Below, one piece after another: positions 35,857 to 43,464 of a stretch of DNA of 64,000 bases. The notes beneath the pieces were generated by a model, which was not told the origin of the DNA, ran no database searches, and saw only the letters and a list, made by a program, of their open reading frames with translations. The DNA lies in contig NZ_JTGN01000019.1 in assembly GCF_000797495.1 (NCBI RefSeq), forward strand, positions 62,001 through 126,000, read 5' to 3'. Origin of the DNA: Robinsoniella peoriensis (GTDB lineage Bacteria; Bacillota; Clostridia; Lachnospirales; Lachnospiraceae). A program made the position numbers and the translations under genes. Each line of letters begins with the position of its first letter. Within the stretch, counting starts at the first letter, position 1.

Positions 35857-36043
35857 ACTTACCTTCTCCTTTTTTGTATTTTTTACTTTTTTGTTGGCTT
35901 TTCTTTCTGTCATTATTATATCAATTTGCATAACAAAAAGTAAACTCAGCATATTTTTCCGTTATAATACTATTTTACATTTTGTTATTTTCATCTATTA
36001 CTTTTTTACGATTTAATACTATTTTTCGAATTTTTTTCACGAA
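35857..36043. promoter_or_regulatory. Divergent control region of the glucuronide operon and yesM
   Basis: No gene is visible. It contains two direct copies of TAATACTATTTT (35965-35976 and 36014-36025, 49 bases apart), an inverted pair ATAACAAAA (35930-35938) and TTTTGTTAT (35980-35988), and a minus-strand TATAAT (plus 35915-35920) with a weak -35, as expected for an activator-dependent operon. The repeats are candidate YesN-type binding sites. Confidence 0.45.
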
Positions 36044-36072
36044 TTGAAACGGATATTCTTTTATGTTATAAT
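36044..36072 (+). promoter_or_regulatory. Promoter of the first yesM/yesN pair
   Basis: TTGAAA (36044-36049), a 17-base spacer, then a perfect TATAAT (36067-36072), about 40 bases before the kinase ATG. It is one of the best sigma-A matches in the window. Confidence 0.75.
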
Positions 36073-36112
36073 GCGAATTATAAAAATAAATATATGTTTC
36101 TTCGGAGGCTGA

Positions 36113-37858
36113 ATGAAAATTTATAAAATACAATTCAAAATTTTTATATCTACCGTTTTATGTGTTATGCTGGTAAGTCTTTTGGGAACAATGTATCTAT
36201 ACCAATATATTAATAAGCTGATCTATGAAAAGTCTCGTCATATTGATGAGATTTATTTAAATACTGTTTCTGAGCAGATCACTTCCTATCTGGATAATTC
36301 CATCGAGTTAGGTATGCGCTGCGCCAACGATACTTCTGTAATTCGTGCTCTTAATGCTTCTTCCCCCGGTAGCAGTCATTCAAAAGTATATTCCATTAAT
36401 GCTCAAAAGCAGCTGAATGCCTATCTGGATAGTTTTATCGCCTATGCCTACGTGGACAAGTTAATTGCCTTTAACACAGACGGTACCATCGTTCAATCTA
36501 TCAGCGCCCGTGAATTCGGTTCCCCAAATGATTATAATGAGTTGATTAATACAAAAATAGCCGACATACGCTATTTAAAACCAGATCAGTTAAGTCCTTA
36601 TACCATTAGTCTGGATACTTCCATAACCAGGCAAAACCGGACCGCTCTCACCTTGCTCTGCCCGGTCTATGGAAAAAGTAATCAGTCCGTATACGGATAT
36701 ATTTATATCGAAATAGGCCTTAGCTTATTTTCCGACCTGCTATCGCCCTATGCCCAGGTAAACAATCTGTTTCTGATTGATGATGAAGGGAAAGCCCTGT
36801 CACAGCGTCCGAATATTTTACCTGCTGATATCTCTCTTTCCTCTATTGGAAATGGAATATATAACTTCGGAGATGCTTCATATGAGTTTTCCGGTAATCA
36901 ATTTCCTGATATCGGCATGACTTTGTACAGCTGTGCCCCATTTCCTGTAATGGGAAATGACCGGAGCCATTTAATTTATATTATTATCCTGGTATTATTT
37001 ATGGCACTATTAGTTGGTGCAGTGCTTGCGTTCCTTTCCTCCTACATTCTATCTCTGCCTATTCAGCGGCTGAATCAGCGGCTATGCAAAATAACCCAGG
37101 GTGATTTTTCGTTTGATGCCGAAATCGAACGTCCCCATGATGAAATAGGCGCGATCGGACACACGGTAAACGAAATGTCCAGCAGCTTCTTAAATCTCTT
37201 GCGCAATACCCAGGAAATGTACAAGCAGCAAAAAAATATTGAAATTGCCCTGCTGCAAAGTCAGGTTAATCCGCACTTTTTATATAATACTCTGGATTCT
37301 ATTTATTGGATGGCAGTCATTCAAAAGAACACCGGCATTCAGCAAATGACCCGCAGCTTAAGTAATTTATTAAAAAATCTTGCCAAAGGAACCGAAGATC
37401 ACATCCCCTTACAAGAAGAACTAGCCCTGCTAAATGATTATATTTCGATACAGGCAATCCGCTATATGGATGCTTTTGAGATGAAAGATCTGATTCCCCG
37501 AGACTTATACCATCACCGGATTTTAAAATTTACGCTGCAGCCGTTAATCGAAAATGCCATATTTCATGGAATTGAACCCAAAGGCATTTGCGGTATGATT
37601 TTATTAAAAGGGCATACCCAGGATGGTTACTTGTATATCGAAATCGAAGACGATGGAATGGGAATTCCTCCTGACAAACTGGAAACTCTGTTAGATACAC
37701 CAAATCCGGTTAAAAATAAGGCTTCCTTAAATAGTATTGGTATCTATAATGTAAACAAGCGGCTGCAGCTGATCTATGGAAAAGAATGTGGTCTTCACTA
37801 CGAAAGTGAACCTGGTCATTATACAAGGGTAACGATTAAAATCCCTTTGGAAGATTAA
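36113..37858 (+). CDS. YesM-type sensor histidine kinase
   Basis: A 581-residue membrane kinase with an N-terminal helix (residues 10-32), an extracellular Cache-like sensor (about 35-280), a second helix (290-315), a HAMP linker (LPIQRLNQRLCKITQGDFSF) and the YesM-type kinase core: LQSQVNPHFLYNTLDSIYWM with the phospho-acceptor His, PLIENAIFHGI as N box and DDGMGIPPDKL as G box. It probably senses a sugar outside the cell, directly or via the binding protein, and phosphorylates the regulator encoded 35 bases downstream. The divergent sugar-uptake operon is the expected target. Confidence 0.93.
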   Translation: MKIYKIQFKIFISTVLCVMLVSLLGTMYLYQYINKLIYEKSRHIDEIYLNTVSEQITSYLDNSIELGMRCANDTSVIRALNASSPGSSHSKVYSINAQKQLNAYLDSFIAYAYVDKLIAFNTDGTIVQSISAREFGSPNDYNELINTKIADIRYLKPDQLSPYTISLDTSITRQNRTALTLLCPVYGKSNQSVYGYIYIEIGLSLFSDLLSPYAQVNNLFLIDDEGKALSQRPNILPADISLSSIGNGIYNFGDASYEFSGNQFPDIGMTLYSCAPFPVMGNDRSHLIYIIILVLFMALLVGAVLAFLSSYILSLPIQRLNQRLCKITQGDFSFDAEIERPHDEIGAIGHTVNEMSSSFLNLLRNTQEMYKQQKNIEIALLQSQVNPHFLYNTLDSIYWMAVIQKNTGIQQMTRSLSNLLKNLAKGTEDHIPLQEELALLNDYISIQAIRYMDAFEMKDLIPRDLYHHRILKFTLQPLIENAIFHGIEPKGICGMILLKGHTQDGYLYIEIEDDGMGIPPDKLETLLDTPNPVKNKASLNSIGIYNVNKRLQLIYGKECGLHYESEPGHYTRVTIKIPLED

Positions 37859-37893
37859 TCCAATTATAGAATATGTAAAGAAGGTGAATTTGT

Positions 37894-39501
37894 ATGTACA
37901 GTGTACTCTTAGTAGATGATGAACCACTTATTTTGTCCGGAATTAAATCCCTGCTAAACTGGGAAGCAAACGACTGTAAGATCGTAGATACGGCCCGAAA
38001 TGGACAGGAAGCTTCTGATAAAATTCGTGCGTTAGAACCGAACATCGTTTTTTGTGATATTAATATGCCGGCAATGTCCGGTATTGATCTCCTTCAATTA
38101 ATATCCAGGGATTATCCTTCTATTGTATTTGTAATGTTAACAAATCTGCAGGACTTTGACCTTGTTAAGAATGCTCTCCATTATCGTGCCGTAGACTATT
38201 TGGTAAAAAGCCAGTTGGAACCGGATGTGCTGGAACATTCCCTGACCAATGCGAAAAAGGAATGGGATAACCGAAATCTTTTAAACAATGCAGATTATAT
38301 AAAAAACCAGGGTAAAGTGATCCAAGAACTATTATGGAAAGAGATTTTTTTAAGACCTACTCCTCAGGCGCTCAGCAATGCCCCTTTGAGTGATAATGGC
38401 CACCCTTTTGATTTGGAATCCTATACTGCTATTTATCTGATCATGGATTATAGCTTACAGGATCATACAAAAGACCATGGTGAATTATTTACCTGGGAAA
38501 AAGACCTGGTCAATGCAATGGCTCAAAAGCATTTTTCATCCTTCTCCTTATTTGAGCCGGATCATTCCAGTGACAGCCTTGTAATACTTTGTTCCACGCC
38601 CAGGGAACCAAGGGCATTCAAACAATTAATGGAACAGTTTTATCAAAAACTATGCTCTTCTTCCGCTAATATTACACAGGTATCCATTTGCATGATGGCA
38701 GCAGAATGCTTTCATGGCTTACAGGCTATGGCTGATTGCCGCGCACAGCTTTTTGCAATGGTCGACCATTTTTACAACACCGAACAGCCTTTTTTACTGG
38801 GAAGCAATATTACTCCCATTTCCTATATGTCACTGGGGCTTACCGGTATATCCTCACATTTACTGGAAGCTCTGCGTGAAAAGAATGCAGTAAGATGCAA
38901 GTCCCTGCTGGATAAGGCAGCTTCCCGTATTCAGAATATAAATCATGAACGCAACAGTGCTATCTGGCTGTGCAGTGAACTGTATACAACAGTGGCGGAA
39001 ATATTCCATAAGAGTATTCCTGATTCCAGACTAAGTACTTATTTTTCCCAATCAGAAAACATGCTGGATCAAATAGAACATATGCATACACGATCCCAGA
39101 TTTTAGACTGGCTGGAACATCTGAATAAATGTACAATTTCAGCAATTGAACAGGCGAATGCTGACCGGTGCAGTTTTGTGGATTCCGCCAAACAATACGT
39201 GGAAGATCATATTGAAGAACGTATCAGCCTTTCCGATGCTGCCGATTATGTGAATATATCTCCCGCCTATCTGTCCTCTATATTTAAAAAAAGATATGGA
39301 GAAAGTTTTATTGATTATGTCAATAAATGTAAAATGGAATATGCCTGTAAACTTATTAAGGAAAGGAAATACTTAATATATGAGATTTCATTTCGACTAG
39401 GCTTTAATAATGCCTATTATTTTACGAAAACGTTCAAACGTTATACGGGATTGACTCCTATGGAATATCAGAACGCGTTAAAAAATGATGAGGTTAAATA
39501 G
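37894..39501 (+). CDS. YesN-type response regulator (receiver plus AraC domain)
   Basis: A 535-residue regulator. The receiver domain (1-120) has the acidic pair DDE at 8-10, phospho-acceptor Asp55 (FCDINMPAM) and Lys at about 105 (DYLVKSQ). A long middle region of about 300 residues follows, typical of YesN proteins, then an AraC double helix-turn-helix (about 430-530: ISLSDAADYVNISPAYLSSI, then ISFRLGFNNAYYFTKTFKRY). Phosphorylated YesN-type proteins activate neighbouring carbohydrate operons by binding direct repeats. Ribosome site AGAAGGTG lies ahead of the ATG. Confidence 0.94.
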   Translation: MYSVLLVDDEPLILSGIKSLLNWEANDCKIVDTARNGQEASDKIRALEPNIVFCDINMPAMSGIDLLQLISRDYPSIVFVMLTNLQDFDLVKNALHYRAVDYLVKSQLEPDVLEHSLTNAKKEWDNRNLLNNADYIKNQGKVIQELLWKEIFLRPTPQALSNAPLSDNGHPFDLESYTAIYLIMDYSLQDHTKDHGELFTWEKDLVNAMAQKHFSSFSLFEPDHSSDSLVILCSTPREPRAFKQLMEQFYQKLCSSSANITQVSICMMAAECFHGLQAMADCRAQLFAMVDHFYNTEQPFLLGSNITPISYMSLGLTGISSHLLEALREKNAVRCKSLLDKAASRIQNINHERNSAIWLCSELYTTVAEIFHKSIPDSRLSTYFSQSENMLDQIEHMHTRSQILDWLEHLNKCTISAIEQANADRCSFVDSAKQYVEDHIEERISLSDAADYVNISPAYLSSIFKKRYGESFIDYVNKCKMEYACKLIKERKYLIYEISFRLGFNNAYYFTKTFKRYTGLTPMEYQNALKNDEVK

Positions 39502-39799
39502 ACGTAAACTATAGATAGCATGCTGAAATTTTGCACAGTCACAATAAAGTAATCTGTGCATTATATGGACTTCCAACACAAACTGTCATTTCTGAAAAAA
39601 AGGAACGAAGTTTACCACAATTTTAAACACACGCTTGAGGGTGTCTGAAAATTGAATATTATAAAGATGTGAGAAAAAGTTTGTGGTAGGGATATGCGTG
39701 CCAAGTTTAGGAGGTGCAGCAGGCTGCACTGACCAAATTTGGCACATACATACGGCAAAGCGGGACATGCAGATGGATAAAATGAATTTTAAGCAAGCT
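39502..39799. other. Intergenic region with two hairpins
   Basis: No convincing gene. A 7-bp inverted repeat TGCACAG/CTGTGCA (39532-39538, 39554-39560) follows the YesN stop. A larger structure spans 39699-39744: TGCCAA...TTGGCA outside and a perfect GTGCAG/CTGCAC stem (39714-39719, 39724-39729) inside. Neither has a clear U tract, so termination between the converging yesN and UroD-like transcripts is possible but not typical. Confidence 0.5.
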
Positions 39800-40813
39800 C
39801 TACTCCCTCGCTGCCTCTGCCATGGCCAGAATGTTTTCAGGCGGAACATTTCCCAACAGCTCTTCATGGCTGGGGGAGACTACCAGACCCGGACCTAAAA
39901 TGTCTTTCACACGGTGTACCTCATCCTTAATCTGCTGCGGAGATGCGTTTACAAAAAAAGACTGTGCATCAATTCCGCCCACAAATGCGAGATCATTTTT
40001 GTATTGCTGTAATTCAATAGCACTCATACCATATGCCTGCGCCTGAAGAGGATGAAGAATGTCTACTCCGGCATCGATCAGATCCGGTATGATTTGATAA
40101 ATGGATCCGCAGGAATGTACCATGACCTTTTTCCCATGCTTCTTACCCACATCAATCAGCCTCTTTAGAGATGGCATCACAAATTTCCGAAAAAGTTCCG
40201 GTGAGATCATAAGATTTCTCTGGGTCCCAAAGTCATTTCCAATAAACATCACATCCGAGCGGTGTCCTGTCTCTTTTAACATTTTATCGTTAGCTGCCAC
40301 ATAGTAATCTACAATATGCTCCGTAGCCGCCTCTACAACTTCCGGATCCGTATACATTTTCACGAAATAGTTTTCCATTCCGAAAAAATTACATAAATCC
40401 TGGAAAAATCCGCTCCATATCCCACCCAGTATCATTTTATCCTGATGTTGATCCATCTGGGCAATCACCTCTGAAAAGTCAAAATGGCTCACATCCGGCC
40501 ATGGATATGCTTCTATTTCACTAATCTCCTCACATTCTGCAAAACATCCGGGACAGCTTAAGGAAATCCCTCTCTCCATATTCCAAAAGTAATCAAAGGC
40601 AGGTTTTCCATCAGGAGCATGGTAGCAGTTTACGCCTCCAATCCAACGGATATCATCATTTAAATAGTTAAAAACAGCTTCCCTGTCCGGACGAATCTTC
40701 CAGGCATCTGCAAGCAGCGGAATAATATCATCACTTGGATGACCTGTCCACATTGCCCCTTCCGGCACTTCTTTTCTTTCAAAAACCCTCATTACTTTTT
40801 CTCTCGCATTCAT
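39800..40813 (-). CDS. Uroporphyrinogen decarboxylase-family protein (non-haem)
   Basis: A 337-residue TIM-barrel protein of the UroD/MtaA superfamily. The VMVHSCGSIYQIIPDLIDAG block carries the His-x-Cys pair that binds zinc in cobalamin-dependent methyltransferases, but the usual later cysteine is replaced by VVSPSHEELLGNVPPENI, with Ser and His. Genes of this subtype are often found in clostridial sugar operons with no assigned role. There is no corrinoid protein here and no haem pathway, so neither methyl transfer nor porphyrin decarboxylation is well supported. It is the last gene of the mannosidase operon. Confidence 0.75.
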   Translation of the reverse strand: MNAREKVMRVFERKEVPEGAMWTGHPSDDIIPLLADAWKIRPDREAVFNYLNDDIRWIGGVNCYHAPDGKPAFDYFWNMERGISLSCPGCFAECEEISEIEAYPWPDVSHFDFSEVIAQMDQHQDKMILGGIWSGFFQDLCNFFGMENYFVKMYTDPEVVEAATEHIVDYYVAANDKMLKETGHRSDVMFIGNDFGTQRNLMISPELFRKFVMPSLKRLIDVGKKHGKKVMVHSCGSIYQIIPDLIDAGVDILHPLQAQAYGMSAIELQQYKNDLAFVGGIDAQSFFVNASPQQIKDEVHRVKDILGPGLVVSPSHEELLGNVPPENILAMAEAARE

Positions 40814-40858
40814 AATGATTCCTCCATATTATTATCTTCTTATTATTAACTTTATCTG

Positions 40859-41503
40859 CTACAATAAGCCAAATCTCTCATTTTCCACTGCCGCACATAG
40901 CGCATGGTATACGGGAAGATGCAGTTCCTGGATCCTGTATGTTTCCCTTTCCGGTACCGCAATTGTTACATCACAGAGATTTCCCAGTATACCTCCGCCT
41001 GCTCCCGTAACACCAATTGTATTCATGCCAAGCACTTTTGCCACTTTTACAGCGTTTATTACATTCCGTGAATTTCCGGAAGTTGTGATGCCAATGAGCA
41101 CATCACCACGTTTACCATAACCCAGTACCTGTTGGGCAAAAACAGTATCCGGAGATACATCATTGTTAAAAGCGGTCATCAATGCGGATTGGGATGTTAA
41201 TGAAATTGCAGGGAGTGCTTCCTGTAAATAATCCGCCAGGTCCTCTCCCTGAAATTCCCGTTCCATTTTTTCTCTCAGTTTGGCTGGTAACGGACGTTTC
41301 AGCCGGAATCCCTTCATGAGTTCTCCAACGATATGTTCTGAATCGGCTGCACTGCCGCCATTTCCGCAGACAAGCACCTTATTTCCCTGTCGGTAACTTT
41401 CCGATAAAATAGAAAAAGCGGTTTCAATTTCCCCTGCATATCCTTTTAACGCAGGAAAATTCATATAAAGGCAATTAAATATATCTTTTGTTTTTTCTTT
41501 CAT
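40859..41503 (-). CDS. SIS-domain phosphosugar isomerase, GmhA-like
   Basis: A 214-residue protein with the sedoheptulose-7-phosphate isomerase signature: VCGNGGSAADSEHIVGEL (about 46-63) binding phosphate, ITTSGNSRNVINAV in the SIS core, and TYRIQELHLPVYHALC near 190, where Gln and His align with GmhA metal ligands. GmhA interconverts sedoheptulose 7-phosphate and D-glycero-D-manno-heptose 7-phosphate. A sugar operon with manno-specific glycosidases and a kinase but no heptose-biosynthesis genes suggests a catabolic use of this or a similar ketose/aldose isomerisation. Substrate not proven. Confidence 0.8.
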   Translation of the reverse strand: MKEKTKDIFNCLYMNFPALKGYAGEIETAFSILSESYRQGNKVLVCGNGGSAADSEHIVGELMKGFRLKRPLPAKLREKMEREFQGEDLADYLQEALPAISLTSQSALMTAFNNDVSPDTVFAQQVLGYGKRGDVLIGITTSGNSRNVINAVKVAKVLGMNTIGVTGAGGGILGNLCDVTIAVPERETYRIQELHLPVYHALCAAVENERFGLL

Positions 41504-41578
41504 TCTGCCCCTCCATATTCTGTAACTGCTCCTGATCAGTAATTCATCCTGTTTCTATACCTGGTCCTGCTTCTGTAT

Positions 41579-42547
41579 CTAATCCTGCCCCATTCCATCC
41601 CCTGAACCTAATGCCGTAGTCAATGCCGCCATATCCCCAATTGACTCTGCCAGCCTTGACGGAAGGATTTTGCAGTTTTCAGCCGATGCCGGGAGACATT
41701 CTCTTTTCACTGCTCTGGTTACAGCCGGTATAAGCAAATCATAGTTCCTCGCAAATATACTTCCCCCTATGACCGCCTGCGGGTTTAAGATATCAATTAA
41801 AATAGCAATGCCTCTTCCCAGATATTCACCTGCCGTATTGCAAATTTCCCTGCACAGTTCATCTCCATCTTTAGCAAGGTTAAACACATTTTTCGCCGTA
41901 ATCCCAAACTCCGTCAACGGATGCTTTATTCCATTCTGGGTAAGCTCCATTACCTTTAATTCTGCCAAATGGGCAATACCGCCGCCGCTGCCAAATCCTT
42001 CAAACGCACCGCTCTTTCCAAATCCCACGGGTCCGAATTCCGACAGCCTCACATGTCCCACCTCGCCTGCCAGATCCTTACTTCCTGAATATAATTTTCC
42101 ATTTAAAATCAATCCTGCTCCCAGCCCCGTACCACAAGTCAGAAAAACCATGTCTGAAACCCCCTGACCCGCGCCGAATTTCCATTCCGCCAATGCCCCG
42201 GCATTTGCATCGTTTTGCAGATACACCGGTAATCCAAACCTTTTTTTCAGAAACGTTGTAATCTCTACATGATCCCATCCCGGCAGATTCGGTGGGGAGA
42301 GGATACATCCTTTTTTTGTGTCAAGCGGTCCCCCGCAGCTGATGCCAATACCGCTGTAATCCTGTATCTCATTACCTGCAATTTTATCTATCAGTTTTTC
42401 TATTTTCTCCAGTGCACAGTCAGGTCCCGGATAATATTTCGTTTCAAAAGTTTCTTTTGCTATGATTTTCATCTGCTCCTTACCGGCTACTCCGGCAAGA
42501 ACCGCACATTTCGTACCTCCAATATCAACACCCAGTATTTTATTCAT
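41579..42547 (-). CDS. ROK-family sugar kinase
   Basis: A 322-residue protein with the ROK layout: ATP site LGVDIGGTKCAVLAG (residues 4-18), LQNDANAGALAEWKFG with the catalytic Asp, and TCGTGLGAGLILNGKL. GEVGHVRLSEFGPVGFGKSG occupies the place of the ROK zinc/sugar loop but lacks the usual CxCGxxGC cysteines, so it is a zinc-less member. The start overlaps the activase stop by four bases (ATGA). It likely phosphorylates a monosaccharide released by the operon's glycosidases, upstream of the isomerase. Confidence 0.9.
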   Translation of the reverse strand: MNKILGVDIGGTKCAVLAGVAGKEQMKIIAKETFETKYYPGPDCALEKIEKLIDKIAGNEIQDYSGIGISCGGPLDTKKGCILSPPNLPGWDHVEITTFLKKRFGLPVYLQNDANAGALAEWKFGAGQGVSDMVFLTCGTGLGAGLILNGKLYSGSKDLAGEVGHVRLSEFGPVGFGKSGAFEGFGSGGGIAHLAELKVMELTQNGIKHPLTEFGITAKNVFNLAKDGDELCREICNTAGEYLGRGIAILIDILNPQAVIGGSIFARNYDLLIPAVTRAVKRECLPASAENCKILPSRLAESIGDMAALTTALGSGDGMGQD

Positions 42548-43464
42548 ATTCCACTTCCTTCAGATACAAATAAGGTTCTCTCCAGTTTTATTTTTTCTTC
42601 TGCTTCCATAGATTTTAATTTATTTAAAGAATAGTGCAGTCCTATTTTCGCCCACTTTCCTGATCCCGTACTGTGATATGGCATTAATTCTGCTTTACAG
42701 ATACAGCCAAATTTTTTCAGGAGCTTTTGCACCGTCTTTAAATGTACTTCGTCATCATTCACACCTGGTATTATGGGACATCTGAGAATAACATCCTTTT
42801 TTGCTTCATTAAGCAGCTCTAACGTTCGGTAAACGTCTTCATTTCCCCTGCCGGTATATTTCATATGCTTATCACAATCCGAAAGTTTAAAATCCAGCAG
42901 AAACAAATCCGTAACTTTCATGATCTCAAATAAAGAATCTCCTGCACCGATACCATTTGTTTCAATTGCCGTGGAAATCCCACGTTCCTTACAGCCCTTC
43001 AATAGGCTAAGTAAAAAGTCCTTCCAGATAGCAGGTTCCCCGCCGGAAAATGTGACACCGCCGCCGCTTTTGTCATAATACTTCTTATCTCTTACGGCTA
43101 TTTCCAGGATTGCGTCACTGTCCATCCATTCTCCAATCCGTGTAACTGCCCCTGTTTCACATACTCGCAGACATGCTCCGCACAATGTACATTTTTTAAA
43201 ATCAACCTCATGCTTCTTTCCTTTAAATCTATGTACCTTCTGTAGACACACCATGTCACATTTGCGGCATCCCATACATTTGGAATAATCATATCCAAGC
43301 TGGGGTTCCCGGATAAAAGACTCCGGATTATGGCACCAGCTGCACCTGAGATTGCATCCTTTTAGAAAAACAGTCGTTCTGATTCCAGGCCCATCATCAA
43401 GACAGCCTCTCTGAATATCAAAAATGCACCCTTTTATGTCCGATTTAATATAGTGTTCTTGCAA
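42544..43464 (-). CDS. Glycyl radical enzyme activating enzyme (radical SAM)
   Basis: A 306-residue radical SAM protein. The CxxxCxxC cluster is CNLRCSWC (about residues 34-41), and an inserted ferredoxin-like domain has two four-cysteine motifs (CMGCRKCDMVC and CTLCGACLRVC), as in dehydratase-type activases rather than the short PflA. GGGVTFSGGEPAIW is the GGE/SAM motif. It makes the 5'-deoxyadenosyl radical that abstracts hydrogen from the glycine of the adjacent enzyme. The start lies inside the end of the glycyl radical enzyme gene (20-base overlap), so the two are coupled. Confidence 0.95.
   Translation of the reverse strand: MQEHYIKSDIKGCIFDIQRGCLDDGPGIRTTVFLKGCNLRCSWCHNPESFIREPQLGYDYSKCMGCRKCDMVCLQKVHRFKGKKHEVDFKKCTLCGACLRVCETGAVTRIGEWMDSDAILEIAVRDKKYYDKSGGGVTFSGGEPAIWKDFLLSLLKGCKERGISTAIETNGIGAGDSLFEIMKVTDLFLLDFKLSDCDKHMKYTGRGNEDVYRTLELLNEAKKDVILRCPIIPGVNDDEVHLKTVQKLLKKFGCICKAELMPYHSTGSGKWAKIGLHYSLNKLKSMEAEEKIKLERTLFVSEGSGI

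Noticed and set aside
39586..39898. Short open frames between the YesN gene and the UroD-like gene
   Set aside because: They overlap the 3' end of the UroD-like gene or the hairpin region and show no coding character.
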